Source of the DNA: Bradyrhizobium stylosanthis
Lineage (GTDB): Bacteria; Pseudomonadota; Alphaproteobacteria; Rhizobiales; Xanthobacteraceae
Direction of reading: 5' to 3'
Assembly: GCF_001641335.1 (NCBI RefSeq)
Contig: NZ_LVEM01000002.1
Location: 1,343,663 to 1,407,662, forward strand
DNA: 64,000 nt
The notes under the pieces are model-generated. The model did not search any database. It was not told the origin of the DNA and was given only the letters and a program-made list of their open reading frames with translations. Positions 9,146 through 17,203 of the stretch are shown piece by piece. The number at the start of each line of letters is the position of its first letter. Position 1 is the first letter of the stretch. A program made the position numbers and the translations under genes.

Positions 9146-10174
9146 ATGACATTGATCCCGACAGACCTGTCCGCCACGCGCATCTCGGATGCCGTGCGCG
9201 ATCCCAACCGGGAGATCGCGGCGAGTTCGCGCGTCATCGACCTGTCGGTCGGCATCGTCGTCTGCATTCCCTGTTTCCGCCGCCCGGAGCATCTGCGGCT
9301 GACGCTGGACTCGCTCGCGAGCCAGCGCACCCCGCGCTCCTTTGCCGTCGTCATGGTCGAGAATGATGCCGTCCGCCGCGAGAGCGCGCCGGTCGCCGCG
9401 GAATATCTCGCCGACGGCAGATTGCAGGGCATCTGCCTCGTCGAGCGGCGGCAGGGCAATTGCCAGGCGATCAACGCCGCGTTCGAGACCGCGCAGGCGC
9501 TGTTTCCCGCCGCAACGCGCTTCCTGATGATCGATGACGACGAGATCGCCTCGCCGGACTGGCTGGAGCTGATGGTGCGGACCGCGGATGCGACCGGCGC
9601 CGACGTGGTCGGCGGCCCGGTGCTGCCGGTCTTCGATGACGACAGCAAGCCCTGGCTGGCGCGCCATCCCGCCTTCTGCCCCGCCTACGACTACAGCGGC
9701 GCGGTGCCGCTGATCTACGGCTGTGGTAACTGCCTGATCACGCGCGCGGTGTTCGAACGGTTCGAGCGTCCCGCCTTCGACCTGCGCTTTAATTTCCTCG
9801 GCGGCGGCGATTGCGATTTCTTCGTGCGGTGCCGCGATGCCGGCATGACGTTCCACTGGACCGCGGAGGCGGTCATCACCGAGACCGTGCCGCAAAATCG
9901 CACCAGCCTCGGCTGGATCGCCAAGCGCGGCCTCCGCATCGGCGCGATCAATTATCGCGTGCAGTACAAGGCGGCGCGGAGTGCCGGCGCGCGGGCAGGG
10001 GTGTTTGCCCAGATGCTCGGACGGCTGCCGCTCTCGCTGATCCGGTCCGCCCGGCTGCTCGTGACGTCGAAAGCGGTGGTTGCGATGCATCCCGCGCTTG
10101 TCGCGCTCGGCTCCATGCTCGCAGCGTTCGGTTTCGCGCCGAAGCCCTATGAAGCCTCGAAGATCAAGTCCTGA
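9146..10174 (+). CDS. Family 2 glycosyltransferase
   Basis: A 342-aa GT-A fold glycosyltransferase. The nucleotide-binding strand is VGIVVCIPCFRRPEHLRLTL, the metal-binding aspartates are in FLMIDDDEIASPDW, and the acceptor-loop region includes GCGNCLITRAVFERF and a GGGDCDFFVRC motif in place of the usual E/D-rich acceptor motif. A C-terminal hydrophobic segment (LVALGSMLAAFGF) may tether it to the membrane. It probably adds one sugar to the lipid-linked EPS repeat on the cytoplasmic face. It is transcribed alone and converges on the next GT2 gene with a 15-bp gap. Confidence 0.9.
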   Translation: MTLIPTDLSATRISDAVRDPNREIAASSRVIDLSVGIVVCIPCFRRPEHLRLTLDSLASQRTPRSFAVVMVENDAVRRESAPVAAEYLADGRLQGICLVERRQGNCQAINAAFETAQALFPAATRFLMIDDDEIASPDWLELMVRTADATGADVVGGPVLPVFDDDSKPWLARHPAFCPAYDYSGAVPLIYGCGNCLITRAVFERFERPAFDLRFNFLGGGDCDFFVRCRDAGMTFHWTAEAVITETVPQNRTSLGWIAKRGLRIGAINYRVQYKAARSAGARAGVFAQMLGRLPLSLIRSARLLVTSKAVVAMHPALVALGSMLAAFGFAPKPYEASKIKS

Positions 10175-10189
10175 CGCTGCGGATTCGGC

Positions 10190-11320
10190 TTAGATGCCGA
10201 AGCGGGCGAGCGCCGTCCTCGCGGTCGCGCGCGGCAACGCCTTGAGCGAGCGCTGGGCGACCATCCAGAGATAGCCGATGGCCTGGCGATACCGGCCGAA
10301 GCGCACGGCCTGCATCGCCGAATAGGTGACGAGATGGATCTCGGCGGCTTGGCGCAGTCCGGCTGCCGTGCCCGCAGGCAGTCGCGCCATGATCAGGCCG
10401 TCGTCGAACACCCGGGCGATCGCCGGGAAGAAATCCTTCGGCGTCCGCACTGCCGCGTTCATGGTGTTGGCGGTGTGCAGGCGATAGTCGAGCAAAAGCT
10501 TCGGGGCGAACTCGAATTCGCCGATCGCGGCAAGGCGGCACCAGCAGTGCCAATCCTCGCAATATCTGAGGGAGGTGTCGAAGCCGCCGATGGCGCGGAA
10601 GGCTTCGGCACGTGCCAGCGCGATGCCGCCATTGACGATGAAGTTGCCGCTGGCGAGCCGCGCCAGCACGTCGCCGGATGGCTTGCGTCGTCCCTTCAAC
10701 AGGTCGCGCCGTCCGATCTGCCGTCCTTCGCTGTCGATCGTATTGTAGTCGCCGTAGACCAGCACCGCGCGCGGCGCCTCGCGCGCCGTTGCGAGCAGCG
10801 CGGCCACCGCACCGGGGCGCAGGCGGTCATCGGCATCGAGGAACAGCAGCCACTCGCCGCCTGCATGCCGCGCGCCGAGATTGCGCGCCGCCGACACGCC
10901 GGCGGAATCGTTGGACATCAGGTAAAGTCTGGGGTCCCGGATGGCGCCAACGATCGCGACCGTCTCGTCGGTCGAGCCGTCGTCCACGACGATGACTTCG
11001 CTCACCTCGCTCTGTGCCAGCGCGCTGGCGAGGGTTTCGCCGATATAGGCGGCAACGTTCTTGGCGGGAATGACGACGGACACCGAGTGGGTCGAGCCGA
11101 CCTGCAGCGGCGGACGCACTGGCGTCGCGACGCGAGCGGAGGCCGGCAATTCGAGAATGTCTTCGGCGGTAATCAAGCTGCGGCCCGTCTTTAATGATTT
11201 GTTAACTGCGGCGCATCTGGCGAGCTGGCTGAACCAGACGATCGAGAATTCGCGGCGATGATACTCGCATTGCCCGCAGATCGATGCGGGCAAGGGCCGC
11301 GCGGTTGCTGCTTTCGCCAA
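10190..11320 (-). CDS. Family 2 glycosyltransferase
   Basis: A GT-A glycosyltransferase with VSVVIPAKNVAAYIGETL, the nucleotide-binding VIVVDDGSTDET, the DXD-type WLLFLDADDRL, and an acceptor/ED region CEDWHCWCRL. The GT core starts only at about residue 79. The longest frame (376 aa) includes a poorly conserved N-terminal stretch, and a start at a GTG or TTG nearer the core (for example before KSLKTGRSLITAEDI) is equally possible. It is a different subfamily from its convergent neighbour at 9146-10174, so the two are unlikely to be recent duplicates. It probably contributes one linkage of the EPS or O-antigen unit. Confidence 0.88.
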   Translation of the reverse strand: MAKAATARPLPASICGQCEYHRREFSIVWFSQLARCAAVNKSLKTGRSLITAEDILELPASARVATPVRPPLQVGSTHSVSVVIPAKNVAAYIGETLASALAQSEVSEVIVVDDGSTDETVAIVGAIRDPRLYLMSNDSAGVSAARNLGARHAGGEWLLFLDADDRLRPGAVAALLATAREAPRAVLVYGDYNTIDSEGRQIGRRDLLKGRRKPSGDVLARLASGNFIVNGGIALARAEAFRAIGGFDTSLRYCEDWHCWCRLAAIGEFEFAPKLLLDYRLHTANTMNAAVRTPKDFFPAIARVFDDGLIMARLPAGTAAGLRQAAEIHLVTYSAMQAVRFGRYRQAIGYLWMVAQRSLKALPRATARTALARFGI

Positions 11321-11434
11321 ATAACCTTAAGCGGCCGACATCGAGCCTGCAGGAAATATGGAAGGTGCGACAGAGCGTGCACGTGCAGAGCCTGCGCGCT
11401 GGTTGACGAACGGTTAACGGCGATGGGGTAGGAC

Positions 11435-12814
11435 GTGAGGCTTCCGTATCCCGATCGAGCCATGGATCGCAGCGCCGCTGACACCACCGACGTCGAGGCC
11501 CCGTCGCTCGGCCACATCTTGCACGGCGGCCTTGCCGGGCTGAATGCCGTGCGGGCGGCGCGCTGTCTCGTCGCGACCGCGGCTCTCATTCTCGTCCTGG
11601 TGACGCTCGATCCCTTCCCCGACCTGCGCAGCGAGGCTGCGACGACCGTGGTCGCCGGACGAATGGCGCTGACTTACGTCTCCTGGGGTCTTTTGGCCGC
11701 GGTCGCGATGCTGCTCGTCGCGGCCACGGATGCGCCCGCGCTGAAGAGCTTGGTGACGCCGCTGCATCTGTGCCTCGTCGGCTGGCTGCTGATCAACATC
11801 GCCTTCTCCGAGAGCCGCGGCGTTTCGATCCAGCGTTTCGTGCTCGCGGCCAGCGTGACGTCTCTCGCCGTCCTGCTGCCGCTGCTGCCGCCGACGCAGC
11901 GCAGCTTCAATCTGTGTCTCGGCGCCGCCGCGCTCGTGCTGCTCACGCTGTGCTATCTCGGCGTCGTCCTCGCCCCGCAATATTCGATCCACACCGCGCT
12001 CGACGTCACCGAGCCGCAACTCGCCGGCGACTGGCGCGGCAGCTTCGGCCACAAGAACGTCGCCTCGCCTGTCATGACCATCCTGGTCTATGTCGGCATC
12101 TACCTGTCGGCCGTCGGGTCCATCGTGATGGGGCCGGTGATCGCGGTCCTCGCCGGCATCTTCCTGGTCTTCACCGGCGGCAAGACCTCGTCGGTGCTGT
12201 GCCTTGCGATCTACGCGCTGGCATCGCTGGTCTATGTCACGCGCAGCCTGTGGCTGAAGCGGCTGATCTGCTTCGTGCCGTTGATCGCGATGAACCTGCT
12301 GACGGTCGGCAGCGTGCTCAGCCCCTCGCTGGGCGCCATGACGCGGCTGCTTCCGCTCGATCCCACCTTCACCGGCCGTTCCGCTATCTGGGAGTTTGCG
12401 CTCGCGGCCGTCGCCGAGAAGCCGGTCATCGGTCACGGCTACGCGGCGTTCTGGGATGATGTCTCGGCGCGGCAGACCGCGCAGGGTTCCGAATGGGCGA
12501 CGTCGGCCGCGCACAGCCACAACAGCTATCTCGACCTCGCGGTCACCATCGGCCTGCCGGGGCTGGCGCTGGTGGTCCTGGTCTTCGTGCTGGCGCCGCT
12601 CGGCAATTTCCAATCCGCCCAGGCTCACAATCGCAGCAGCGCGCTGGCAAAGCTGTTCCTGACTGTCTGGCTGTTCGGCCTGTACTATGGCGCGACCGAG
12701 ACTTTCCTGCTCGATCGGCAGAATCCGATCTGGTTCATGTTCGCCCTCGCGGTGGCGGGCCTGCACTTCCTTGCGAGGTTCCAATGCGTCGCGCAGACGG
12801 AACCCCCGCATTGA
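11435..12814 (+). CDS. O-antigen ligase / Wzy-type polymerase family protein
   Basis: A 459-aa polytopic inner-membrane protein with about ten hydrophobic segments, consistent with the Wzy_C/WaaL superfamily. The large periplasmic loop contains the family hallmark GSFGHKN, followed by a second conserved stretch, FTGRSAIWEFALAAV, and AHSHNSYLDLAVTIGLPGL, whose HNSYLD motif is typical of the ligase domain. It uses undecaprenyl-linked polysaccharide to polymerise chains or transfer them to an acceptor. Ligase and polymerase cannot be told apart from sequence; with a Wzz-like partner 4 kb away, polymerase is reasonable. The GTG start at 11435 follows GGGTAGGA; an ATG at 11462 is an alternative. 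Confidence 0.88.
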   Translation: MRLPYPDRAMDRSAADTTDVEAPSLGHILHGGLAGLNAVRAARCLVATAALILVLVTLDPFPDLRSEAATTVVAGRMALTYVSWGLLAAVAMLLVAATDAPALKSLVTPLHLCLVGWLLINIAFSESRGVSIQRFVLAASVTSLAVLLPLLPPTQRSFNLCLGAAALVLLTLCYLGVVLAPQYSIHTALDVTEPQLAGDWRGSFGHKNVASPVMTILVYVGIYLSAVGSIVMGPVIAVLAGIFLVFTGGKTSSVLCLAIYALASLVYVTRSLWLKRLICFVPLIAMNLLTVGSVLSPSLGAMTRLLPLDPTFTGRSAIWEFALAAVAEKPVIGHGYAAFWDDVSARQTAQGSEWATSAAHSHNSYLDLAVTIGLPGLALVVLVFVLAPLGNFQSAQAHNRSSALAKLFLTVWLFGLYYGATETFLLDRQNPIWFMFALAVAGLHFLARFQCVAQTEPPH

Positions 12815-12936
12815 CAGCTTGTCGCAGCCACGGCGTGCGATGGTGGCACTGGCTTAACGATAAGCCGCGACGTCGCTTGTGGTCTGCGACAAAACATAAT
12901 CTATCTGGAAACACTCAGTAATCGTATGTCCCGGGG

Positions 12937-14082
12937 ATGACGTTTCTCAGCGTCGAGCAGCCAGATGGTCTTGTGTCCAGCACGAGGGGAATCGCGGTCG
13001 ATTTCCTGCGTGACTGGCGGCAGGCTGCCGCGCGCCTGAACACGGGCCATCGCACCGCTTTCCAGCATGGTTACTGGCTCGGCGCCTGGTACGAGGCATT
13101 CAGTGAATTTGCGCCGCTGATCGCCGTGATCTCGGATGCGGCGACCGGCAAGGACATCGCACTCGTGCCGATGATCAGCCATGTCAGGCGCGGCGTCCGC
13201 ATCGTCGAGTTCGCCGATCTCGGCGTCTCCGACAACAACGCGCCGGTCCTGGCATGCGATGCCGCGCTGGATGGTGCCGATGCGCGCGCGATCAGCGCTG
13301 CGCTGGTCGATGCCTTGCGCGCTTTGCCTGACGGCTTCGACCTGCTGCGCCTGAAGAAGATGCCGGCTCAGGTCGGGGGCAAGCCGAACCCGCTGGTCTC
13401 GCTTGGCCGTACAGGCTCCTGCTCGGTCAACGGCAATCTCGTGCTGATGGGCGACGACTATGAAGCCTATCAAACCTCGATCAAGCGCATGCAGATGCCG
13501 CGCTGCTGGCGCGTGTTCAGCCGCCATGAAGGCGCGCGGTTCGAGATCGCGACGGATGTCGCACGCGCCGGCGAGCTGCTCGACGTGATGGATGTCCAGC
13601 AGCAGGCGCGCATGCAAAAGCTCGGCTCGCGCTTCATCCTCAACGACGAGATCCACGCGCGCTTCTATCGCGAGGTTGCCCGCCAGGGCGTCGCGGACGG
13701 TTATGCCATCGTGTCGGCGCTGGTGTGCGACGAGGCTGTCGTCGCCACCACGCTGGGCGTCAGGTTCGGGGCGACCTATTTCCTCCTGCGCATCAGCCAC
13801 GCCGGCGATGCATGGTCGAGCTGTTCGCCCGGGCTGCTCGTCACCGAGCGCACCATGGCGGCGCTGCATGCACAGGGCGTGCGCCGCTTCGATCTCAGCA
13901 TCGGCAATCAGGATTACAAGCGCCGGCTCGGCGCCGAGCAGGTGCCGCTGACCGATGTCAGCGTCGCGCTGTCCTGGCGCGGCGCGCCTTTCGCATGGCG
14001 TGACCACGCCGCGCAGCGCCTGCGCCGCCATCCCCGGCTCGCCGCTGTCGCGGCGCGCGCGCTCGGCAAGGGCGCGCGCTGA
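12937..14082 (+). CDS. CelD/BcsL-type GNAT acetyltransferase (FemAB-like)
   Basis: A 381-aa protein of the family annotated as acetyltransferase involved in cellulose biosynthesis. The N-terminal half includes the family stretch TAFQHGYWLGAWYEAF; the C-terminal GNAT-like half has an acyl-CoA fold region with ATYFLLRISHAG, SPGLLVTERTM and the end motif FDLSIGNQDYKRRLG. No signal peptide or membrane helix is seen, so it is probably cytoplasmic. With the preceding polymerase/ligase gene 122 bp upstream on the same strand, it probably adds acyl groups to an EPS precursor. GGGG precedes the ATG. Confidence 0.85.
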   Translation: MTFLSVEQPDGLVSSTRGIAVDFLRDWRQAAARLNTGHRTAFQHGYWLGAWYEAFSEFAPLIAVISDAATGKDIALVPMISHVRRGVRIVEFADLGVSDNNAPVLACDAALDGADARAISAALVDALRALPDGFDLLRLKKMPAQVGGKPNPLVSLGRTGSCSVNGNLVLMGDDYEAYQTSIKRMQMPRCWRVFSRHEGARFEIATDVARAGELLDVMDVQQQARMQKLGSRFILNDEIHARFYREVARQGVADGYAIVSALVCDEAVVATTLGVRFGATYFLLRISHAGDAWSSCSPGLLVTERTMAALHAQGVRRFDLSIGNQDYKRRLGAEQVPLTDVSVALSWRGAPFAWRDHAAQRLRRHPRLAAVAARALGKGAR

Positions 14083-14103
14083 CCGACGCCCTCTGTTTCG
14101 TCG

Positions 14104-14643
14104 TCACCTCGGAAGACCCGCGCGAAAAGCCTCCAGCAATGCGCGTCCTTGCGGCCAGTCACCGAGCCCGCTAGCGGCATTGATGTGGCCGAGTGCGCCC
14201 GCCACGATCAGGCCGGACCGCCAGTCGCGCGCCTGTCGCTGCGTCACGTCGAGCGTGCCATAGGGATCATTCGTGCTGGCGATGATCAGCGATGCAAAGC
14301 GCAATGCGCGGTCCGGCACCGGCTTGAACGCCATGGCTTCCGCGGGAAAATTGTCGCCATCCGGATCGGGCACGGCGACGAGGAAGGCACCGGCAATCGC
14401 GGATGCGGAGCGCGCGGCCCAATGCGCCACCAGCAGGCACGCGAGGCTGTGGGCGACCAGGACCGGTGGCCTGGCGCAGCGCGCGACCGCGCGCTCGAGA
14501 GCTTGCTCCCAGTCGTCGAGGTCGGGCCGGTCCCAGCTCGCCGGCTGAAATCGCGTGAGGCGCGGCTCGGTGCGCTCCCACAGCGTCTGCCAATGAGTGT
14601 CTCCGGAGCCGCCGAGCCCGGGCAATGTGATGATGTCGTGCAT
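14104..14643 (-). CDS. RBBP9/YdeN-family alpha/beta hydrolase
   Basis: A compact 179-aa serine hydrolase-like protein. The N-terminal TLPGLGGSGDTHWQTLWE is the family opening. The nucleophile Ser is in LVAHSLACLLVAHW, the acid Asp in ASTNDPYG and the catalytic His in GALGHINAASGLG, so the triad is complete. Cytosolic, with no signal peptide. The natural substrate of these small hydrolases is generally unknown. It is divergent from the Lrp/AsnC regulator, with a perfect palindrome between them, so the regulator may control it. Confidence 0.87.
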   Translation of the reverse strand: MHDIITLPGLGGSGDTHWQTLWERTEPRLTRFQPASWDRPDLDDWEQALERAVARCARPPVLVAHSLACLLVAHWAARSASAIAGAFLVAVPDPDGDNFPAEAMAFKPVPDRALRFASLIIASTNDPYGTLDVTQRQARDWRSGLIVAGALGHINAASGLGDWPQGRALLEAFRAGLPR

Positions 14644-14724
14644 GAACGTCCCGTGATATCCGAGGTGACGTCACAGTGTGGCCGATGCTGGTCGTGCATC
14701 ACATGGCAAGTCATCGGCGGAATC

Positions 14725-14742
14725 GATCATCGGCCGATGATC
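14725..14742. promoter_or_regulatory. Perfect 18-bp palindrome, probable Lrp/AsnC operator
   Basis: GATCATCGGCCGATGATC is a perfect 18-bp palindrome in the gap between the divergent hydrolase and Lrp/AsnC-type genes. It ends 23 bases before the proposed TTG start of the regulator. Lrp/AsnC proteins bind short palindromes near their own promoter, so an autoregulatory operator is the simplest reading. This is an inference from position and symmetry. Confidence 0.5.
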
Positions 14743-14765
14743 TCAAGGCGGAAGGGAGAATTGTC

Positions 14766-15278
14766 TTGGATCGTTTCGGAAGCATCGACGCCAAGGATCT
14801 GAAGATCATCGAGGCGCTGCAGGTCAATGCGCGCGTGCCGCTGTCCGAACTCGGCCGCGCCGTCGGGCTGTCCCAGCCGGCGATCTCCGAACGCGTCAAG
14901 CGGCTCGAGGAAGCGGGCATCATCGAAGGCTATGGCGCGAGGATCAACCCGCGCGCGCTCGGGCTCGGCCTGATGGCGCTGGTGCGCCTGCGCACCTCGC
15001 ATGAGCACATCAAGACCTGCCTGAAGCGGTTCAGCGAGATTCCCCACATCATCGAGGTCCATCGCGTCACCGGCGACGACTGCTTCGTGCTCAAGGTGCT
15101 GGTGCCCGCGCCGGAAGATCTCGAGACGATCGTGGATCGCATCGCGGGCTTCGGCACCGTGACGACCTCGCTGGTGCTGCGGAGCGAACCCGCGCGGCCG
15201 ATCGGACGCGATCTCGTCGGGAGAAAGGCCGAGCGGCGTTCGGCGGCGGTCCGTGCTGCCGGCAAGTCGTCGCATTGA
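14766..15278 (+). CDS. Lrp/AsnC family transcriptional regulator
   Basis: A 170-aa regulator. The N-terminal winged helix-turn-helix is IDAKDLKIIEALQVNARVPL, then LGRAVGLSQPAISERVKRLE. A C-terminal RAM effector-binding domain follows, with GYGARINPRALG and the conserved VTGDDCFVLKVLV. I choose the TTG at 14766 because GGAAGGGAG lies about 7 bases upstream, the HTH begins at once, and the length matches the family. A longer frame from 14676 would place an 18-bp palindrome inside the coding region. Such proteins respond to amino acids or related metabolites; its target is probably itself and the divergent hydrolase. Confidence 0.88.
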   Translation: MDRFGSIDAKDLKIIEALQVNARVPLSELGRAVGLSQPAISERVKRLEEAGIIEGYGARINPRALGLGLMALVRLRTSHEHIKTCLKRFSEIPHIIEVHRVTGDDCFVLKVLVPAPEDLETIVDRIAGFGTVTTSLVLRSEPARPIGRDLVGRKAERRSAAVRAAGKSSH

Positions 15279-15349
15279 CACGGACCGCACCCTGCTTCCG
15301 GTTCTCGCGAGCGTTGTGCTAGCCTCGCTTGCGCTCCCCGGGAGGCGAC

Positions 15350-16234
15350 ATGGAAGATCGTTCGGCAAAATATCGCCCGTTCTATGCGCAGTTGATCTGC
15401 GCTGCGGCCAGGACGACGGATCCGCGCATCGAGCAGGCCTTTCGGACCGTCAGGCGCGAGCCCTTCGCCGGACCCGGGCCGTGGTCGATCGGCCTCGGCG
15501 GCCATCCCTATGTCGTGACGCCCGACGATGATCCGGCCTTCCTCTATCAGAACGCGCTTCTGGCGCTGGATCCATCGCGCGGCCTCAATATCGGAATGCC
15601 CGGCGCGCACGCCTACTGGCTCGGCGGCTGTGGTGTGCGGGAGGGCGAGACGGCGATCCAGATCGGCGCCGGCAGCGGCTACTACACCGCGATCCTCGCG
15701 CATCTCGTCGGACCTCGCGGCCACGTCCACGCCTACGAGATCGACGAACGTCTGGCGGGACTTGCGCGCGACAATCTGAAGGATCTCGCTCACGTCGATG
15801 TGCGCCAACGTTCGGGCATCGCGTCCGACCTGCCTGCTGCGGACGTGATCTATGTTTGCGCGGGTGCCGCCCAGCCGGCCCCGCAATGGCTCGACGCGCT
15901 GCAGCCTGGCGGACGGCTGGTGTTTCCGCTCGCGCCGGAGGGCATGCTCGGTGGCATGTTGATGATCACGCGTCCGGATCAGGGCGCGATCTGGCCGGCG
16001 AAATTCCTCGGCCGCGCCCAGTTCATCGGTTGCGCGGGATTGCAGGATGCCGATGCCGCCCGGCGGCTGGCCGAGGCGTTTGCCGGAAAATGGGACAGCG
16101 TGCAATCGCTGCGCAGAGAGGGCGCGCCGGACGAGACGTGCTGGTTCGCCGGTGAGGGCTGGTGGCTTTCGACGGTGCCGCCGCCCGTGCCGACCGAGTC
16201 AGTTCTACCTCACGCCGACATCACGCAGCTCTGA
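15350..16234 (+). CDS. Protein-L-isoaspartate O-methyltransferase-like protein
   Basis: A 294-aa SAM methyltransferase related to PCMT. The SAM-binding motif IQIGAGSGYYTAILA and the following acidic strand VHAYEIDERLA are clear. The N-terminal part has the PCMT-like RREPFAGPGPW region, but the canonical repair-enzyme sequence is not fully conserved and the C-terminus (QFIGCAG onward) is family-specific. It could methylate proteins or small molecules; isoaspartate repair is not certain. A strong GGGAGG lies just before the ATG at 15350, which fixes the start. Confidence 0.8.
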   Translation: MEDRSAKYRPFYAQLICAAARTTDPRIEQAFRTVRREPFAGPGPWSIGLGGHPYVVTPDDDPAFLYQNALLALDPSRGLNIGMPGAHAYWLGGCGVREGETAIQIGAGSGYYTAILAHLVGPRGHVHAYEIDERLAGLARDNLKDLAHVDVRQRSGIASDLPAADVIYVCAGAAQPAPQWLDALQPGGRLVFPLAPEGMLGGMLMITRPDQGAIWPAKFLGRAQFIGCAGLQDADAARRLAEAFAGKWDSVQSLRREGAPDETCWFAGEGWWLSTVPPPVPTESVLPHADITQL

Positions 16235-16423
16235 AGCGCGTCGTCGCGTCTCACGATCCCGCGCAACCGGCGCAGCGAAACCGGCCGCGCGAGGCGCGGA
16301 ACAGGCTGCGGCAATACCATCGCCGCGCCAGCGCCTGTGCGGGCTTGCGGATCATCCGCGCGATCAACAAGAGTTCGAATGCCATCCGGCTCGCTTTTAG
16401 TCGATGTCCTGCCCACGCAGATG

Positions 16424-16453
16424 GGGCGGCATTCTCGAATGAGAATGCCGCCC
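16424..16453 (-). terminator. Stem-loop terminator downstream of wrbA
   Basis: GGGCGGCATTCTC pairs perfectly with GAGAATGCCGCCC (13-bp stem) around a GAAT loop. It starts 9 bases beyond the wrbA stop on the minus strand. No strong U-tract follows, so efficiency is uncertain. Confidence 0.65.
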
Positions 16454-16461
16454 GCGTCGCA

Positions 16462-17061
16462 TCAGCCATGCAGCTTCTTGGCGGTCTCCGCGATCTGCCG
16501 GCCCTGGTAGCGGGCGCCGGCGAGCTCGTTGGCGCTGGGCTGGCGGCTGCCGTCACCGCCGGTGATCGTGGTGGCGCCGTAGGGCGCACCGCCCGTGACC
16601 TCGTCGAGCTTCATCTGGCCGGCGTAGCCGTAGTTCATGCCGACCACCACCATGCCGAAATGCAGGAGGTTGGTGATGATCGAGAACAGCGTCGTCTCCT
16701 GGCCGCCGTGCTGGGTCGCGGTCGCCGTGAAGGCACCGCCGACCTTGCCGTGCAGTGCGCCCTTGGCCCAGAGCCCGCCGGCCTGGTCCAGGAAGTTCGC
16801 CATCTGCGAGGCCATGCGGCCGAAGCGGGTGCCGGTGCCGACGATGATCGCGTCGTAATTGGCGAGGTCTTCGATCTTGGCGATCGGCGCGGCCTGGTCG
16901 ACCTTGTAGTACGAGGCCTTTGCGACCTCGGCCGGCACCAGCTCCGGCACGCGCTTGATGTCGACAGTGACGCCGGCCTCGCGCGCGCCCTCGGCGACGG
17001 CGTTGGCCATCGCCTCTATGTGGCCATAAGCGGAATAATAGAGGACGAGAACTTTGGTCAT
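16462..17061 (-). CDS. wrbA: NAD(P)H:quinone oxidoreductase, type IV (WrbA)
   Basis: A 199-aa flavodoxin-like FMN protein that reduces quinones by two electrons and so avoids semiquinone radicals. The phosphate-binding loop is YYSAYGHIE near the N-terminus, followed by the conserved GTGTRFGRMASQMANFLDQ and ATQHGGQETTLFS. The length matches E. coli WrbA (198 aa). I start at ATG 17061 (MTKVLVLYYS), preceded by GGAG; the longer frame upstream runs into a repeat element. It lies with a pirin and an SDR gene on the same strand, all upstream-adjacent to a divergent LysR gene, which suggests a quinone or redox stress module. Confidence 0.95.
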   Translation of the reverse strand: MTKVLVLYYSAYGHIEAMANAVAEGAREAGVTVDIKRVPELVPAEVAKASYYKVDQAAPIAKIEDLANYDAIIVGTGTRFGRMASQMANFLDQAGGLWAKGALHGKVGGAFTATATQHGGQETTLFSIITNLLHFGMVVVGMNYGYAGQMKLDEVTGGAPYGATTITGGDGSRQPSANELAGARYQGRQIAETAKKLHG

Positions 17062-17104
17062 GGTGGTCTCCGTTGGGATCAGTTGTTGAATGAAGGTTGA
17101 GGTC

Positions 17105-17190
17105 GTCATGCCCGGGCTTGTCCCGGGCATCCACGTTCTTCGTGTTCCGGGCTAAGTCCGTGGATGGCCGGGACAAGCCCGGCCATGACG
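17105..17190. repeat. Intergenic palindromic repeat (CCCGGGCTTGTCCCGGGCAT family)
   Basis: An imperfect inverted repeat of about 86 bp with two GC-rich hairpins, TGCCCGGGCTTGTCCCGGGC near the left end and its counterpart GCCGGGACAAGCCCGGC near the right. Related copies occur at 50852-50957 and 59750-59871, with more distant versions at 52134-52243. It sits between pirin and wrbA and could act as an mRNA stabiliser or attenuator. Confidence 0.75.
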
Positions 17191-17203
17191 GTGAGAGCGA
17201 GGG

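Noticed and set aside
11414..12811. 465-codon minus-strand frame antisense to the ligase gene
   Set aside because: The product is almost all Arg/Glu/Gln/Asp without hydrophobic core, as expected from the reverse of a membrane-protein gene.
16251..16385. 44-codon minus-strand frame (MAFELLLIARMIRKPAQALA)
   Set aside because: Arg-rich, weak Shine-Dalgarno sequence, and no evidence of conservation; could be a small gene but I cannot support it.
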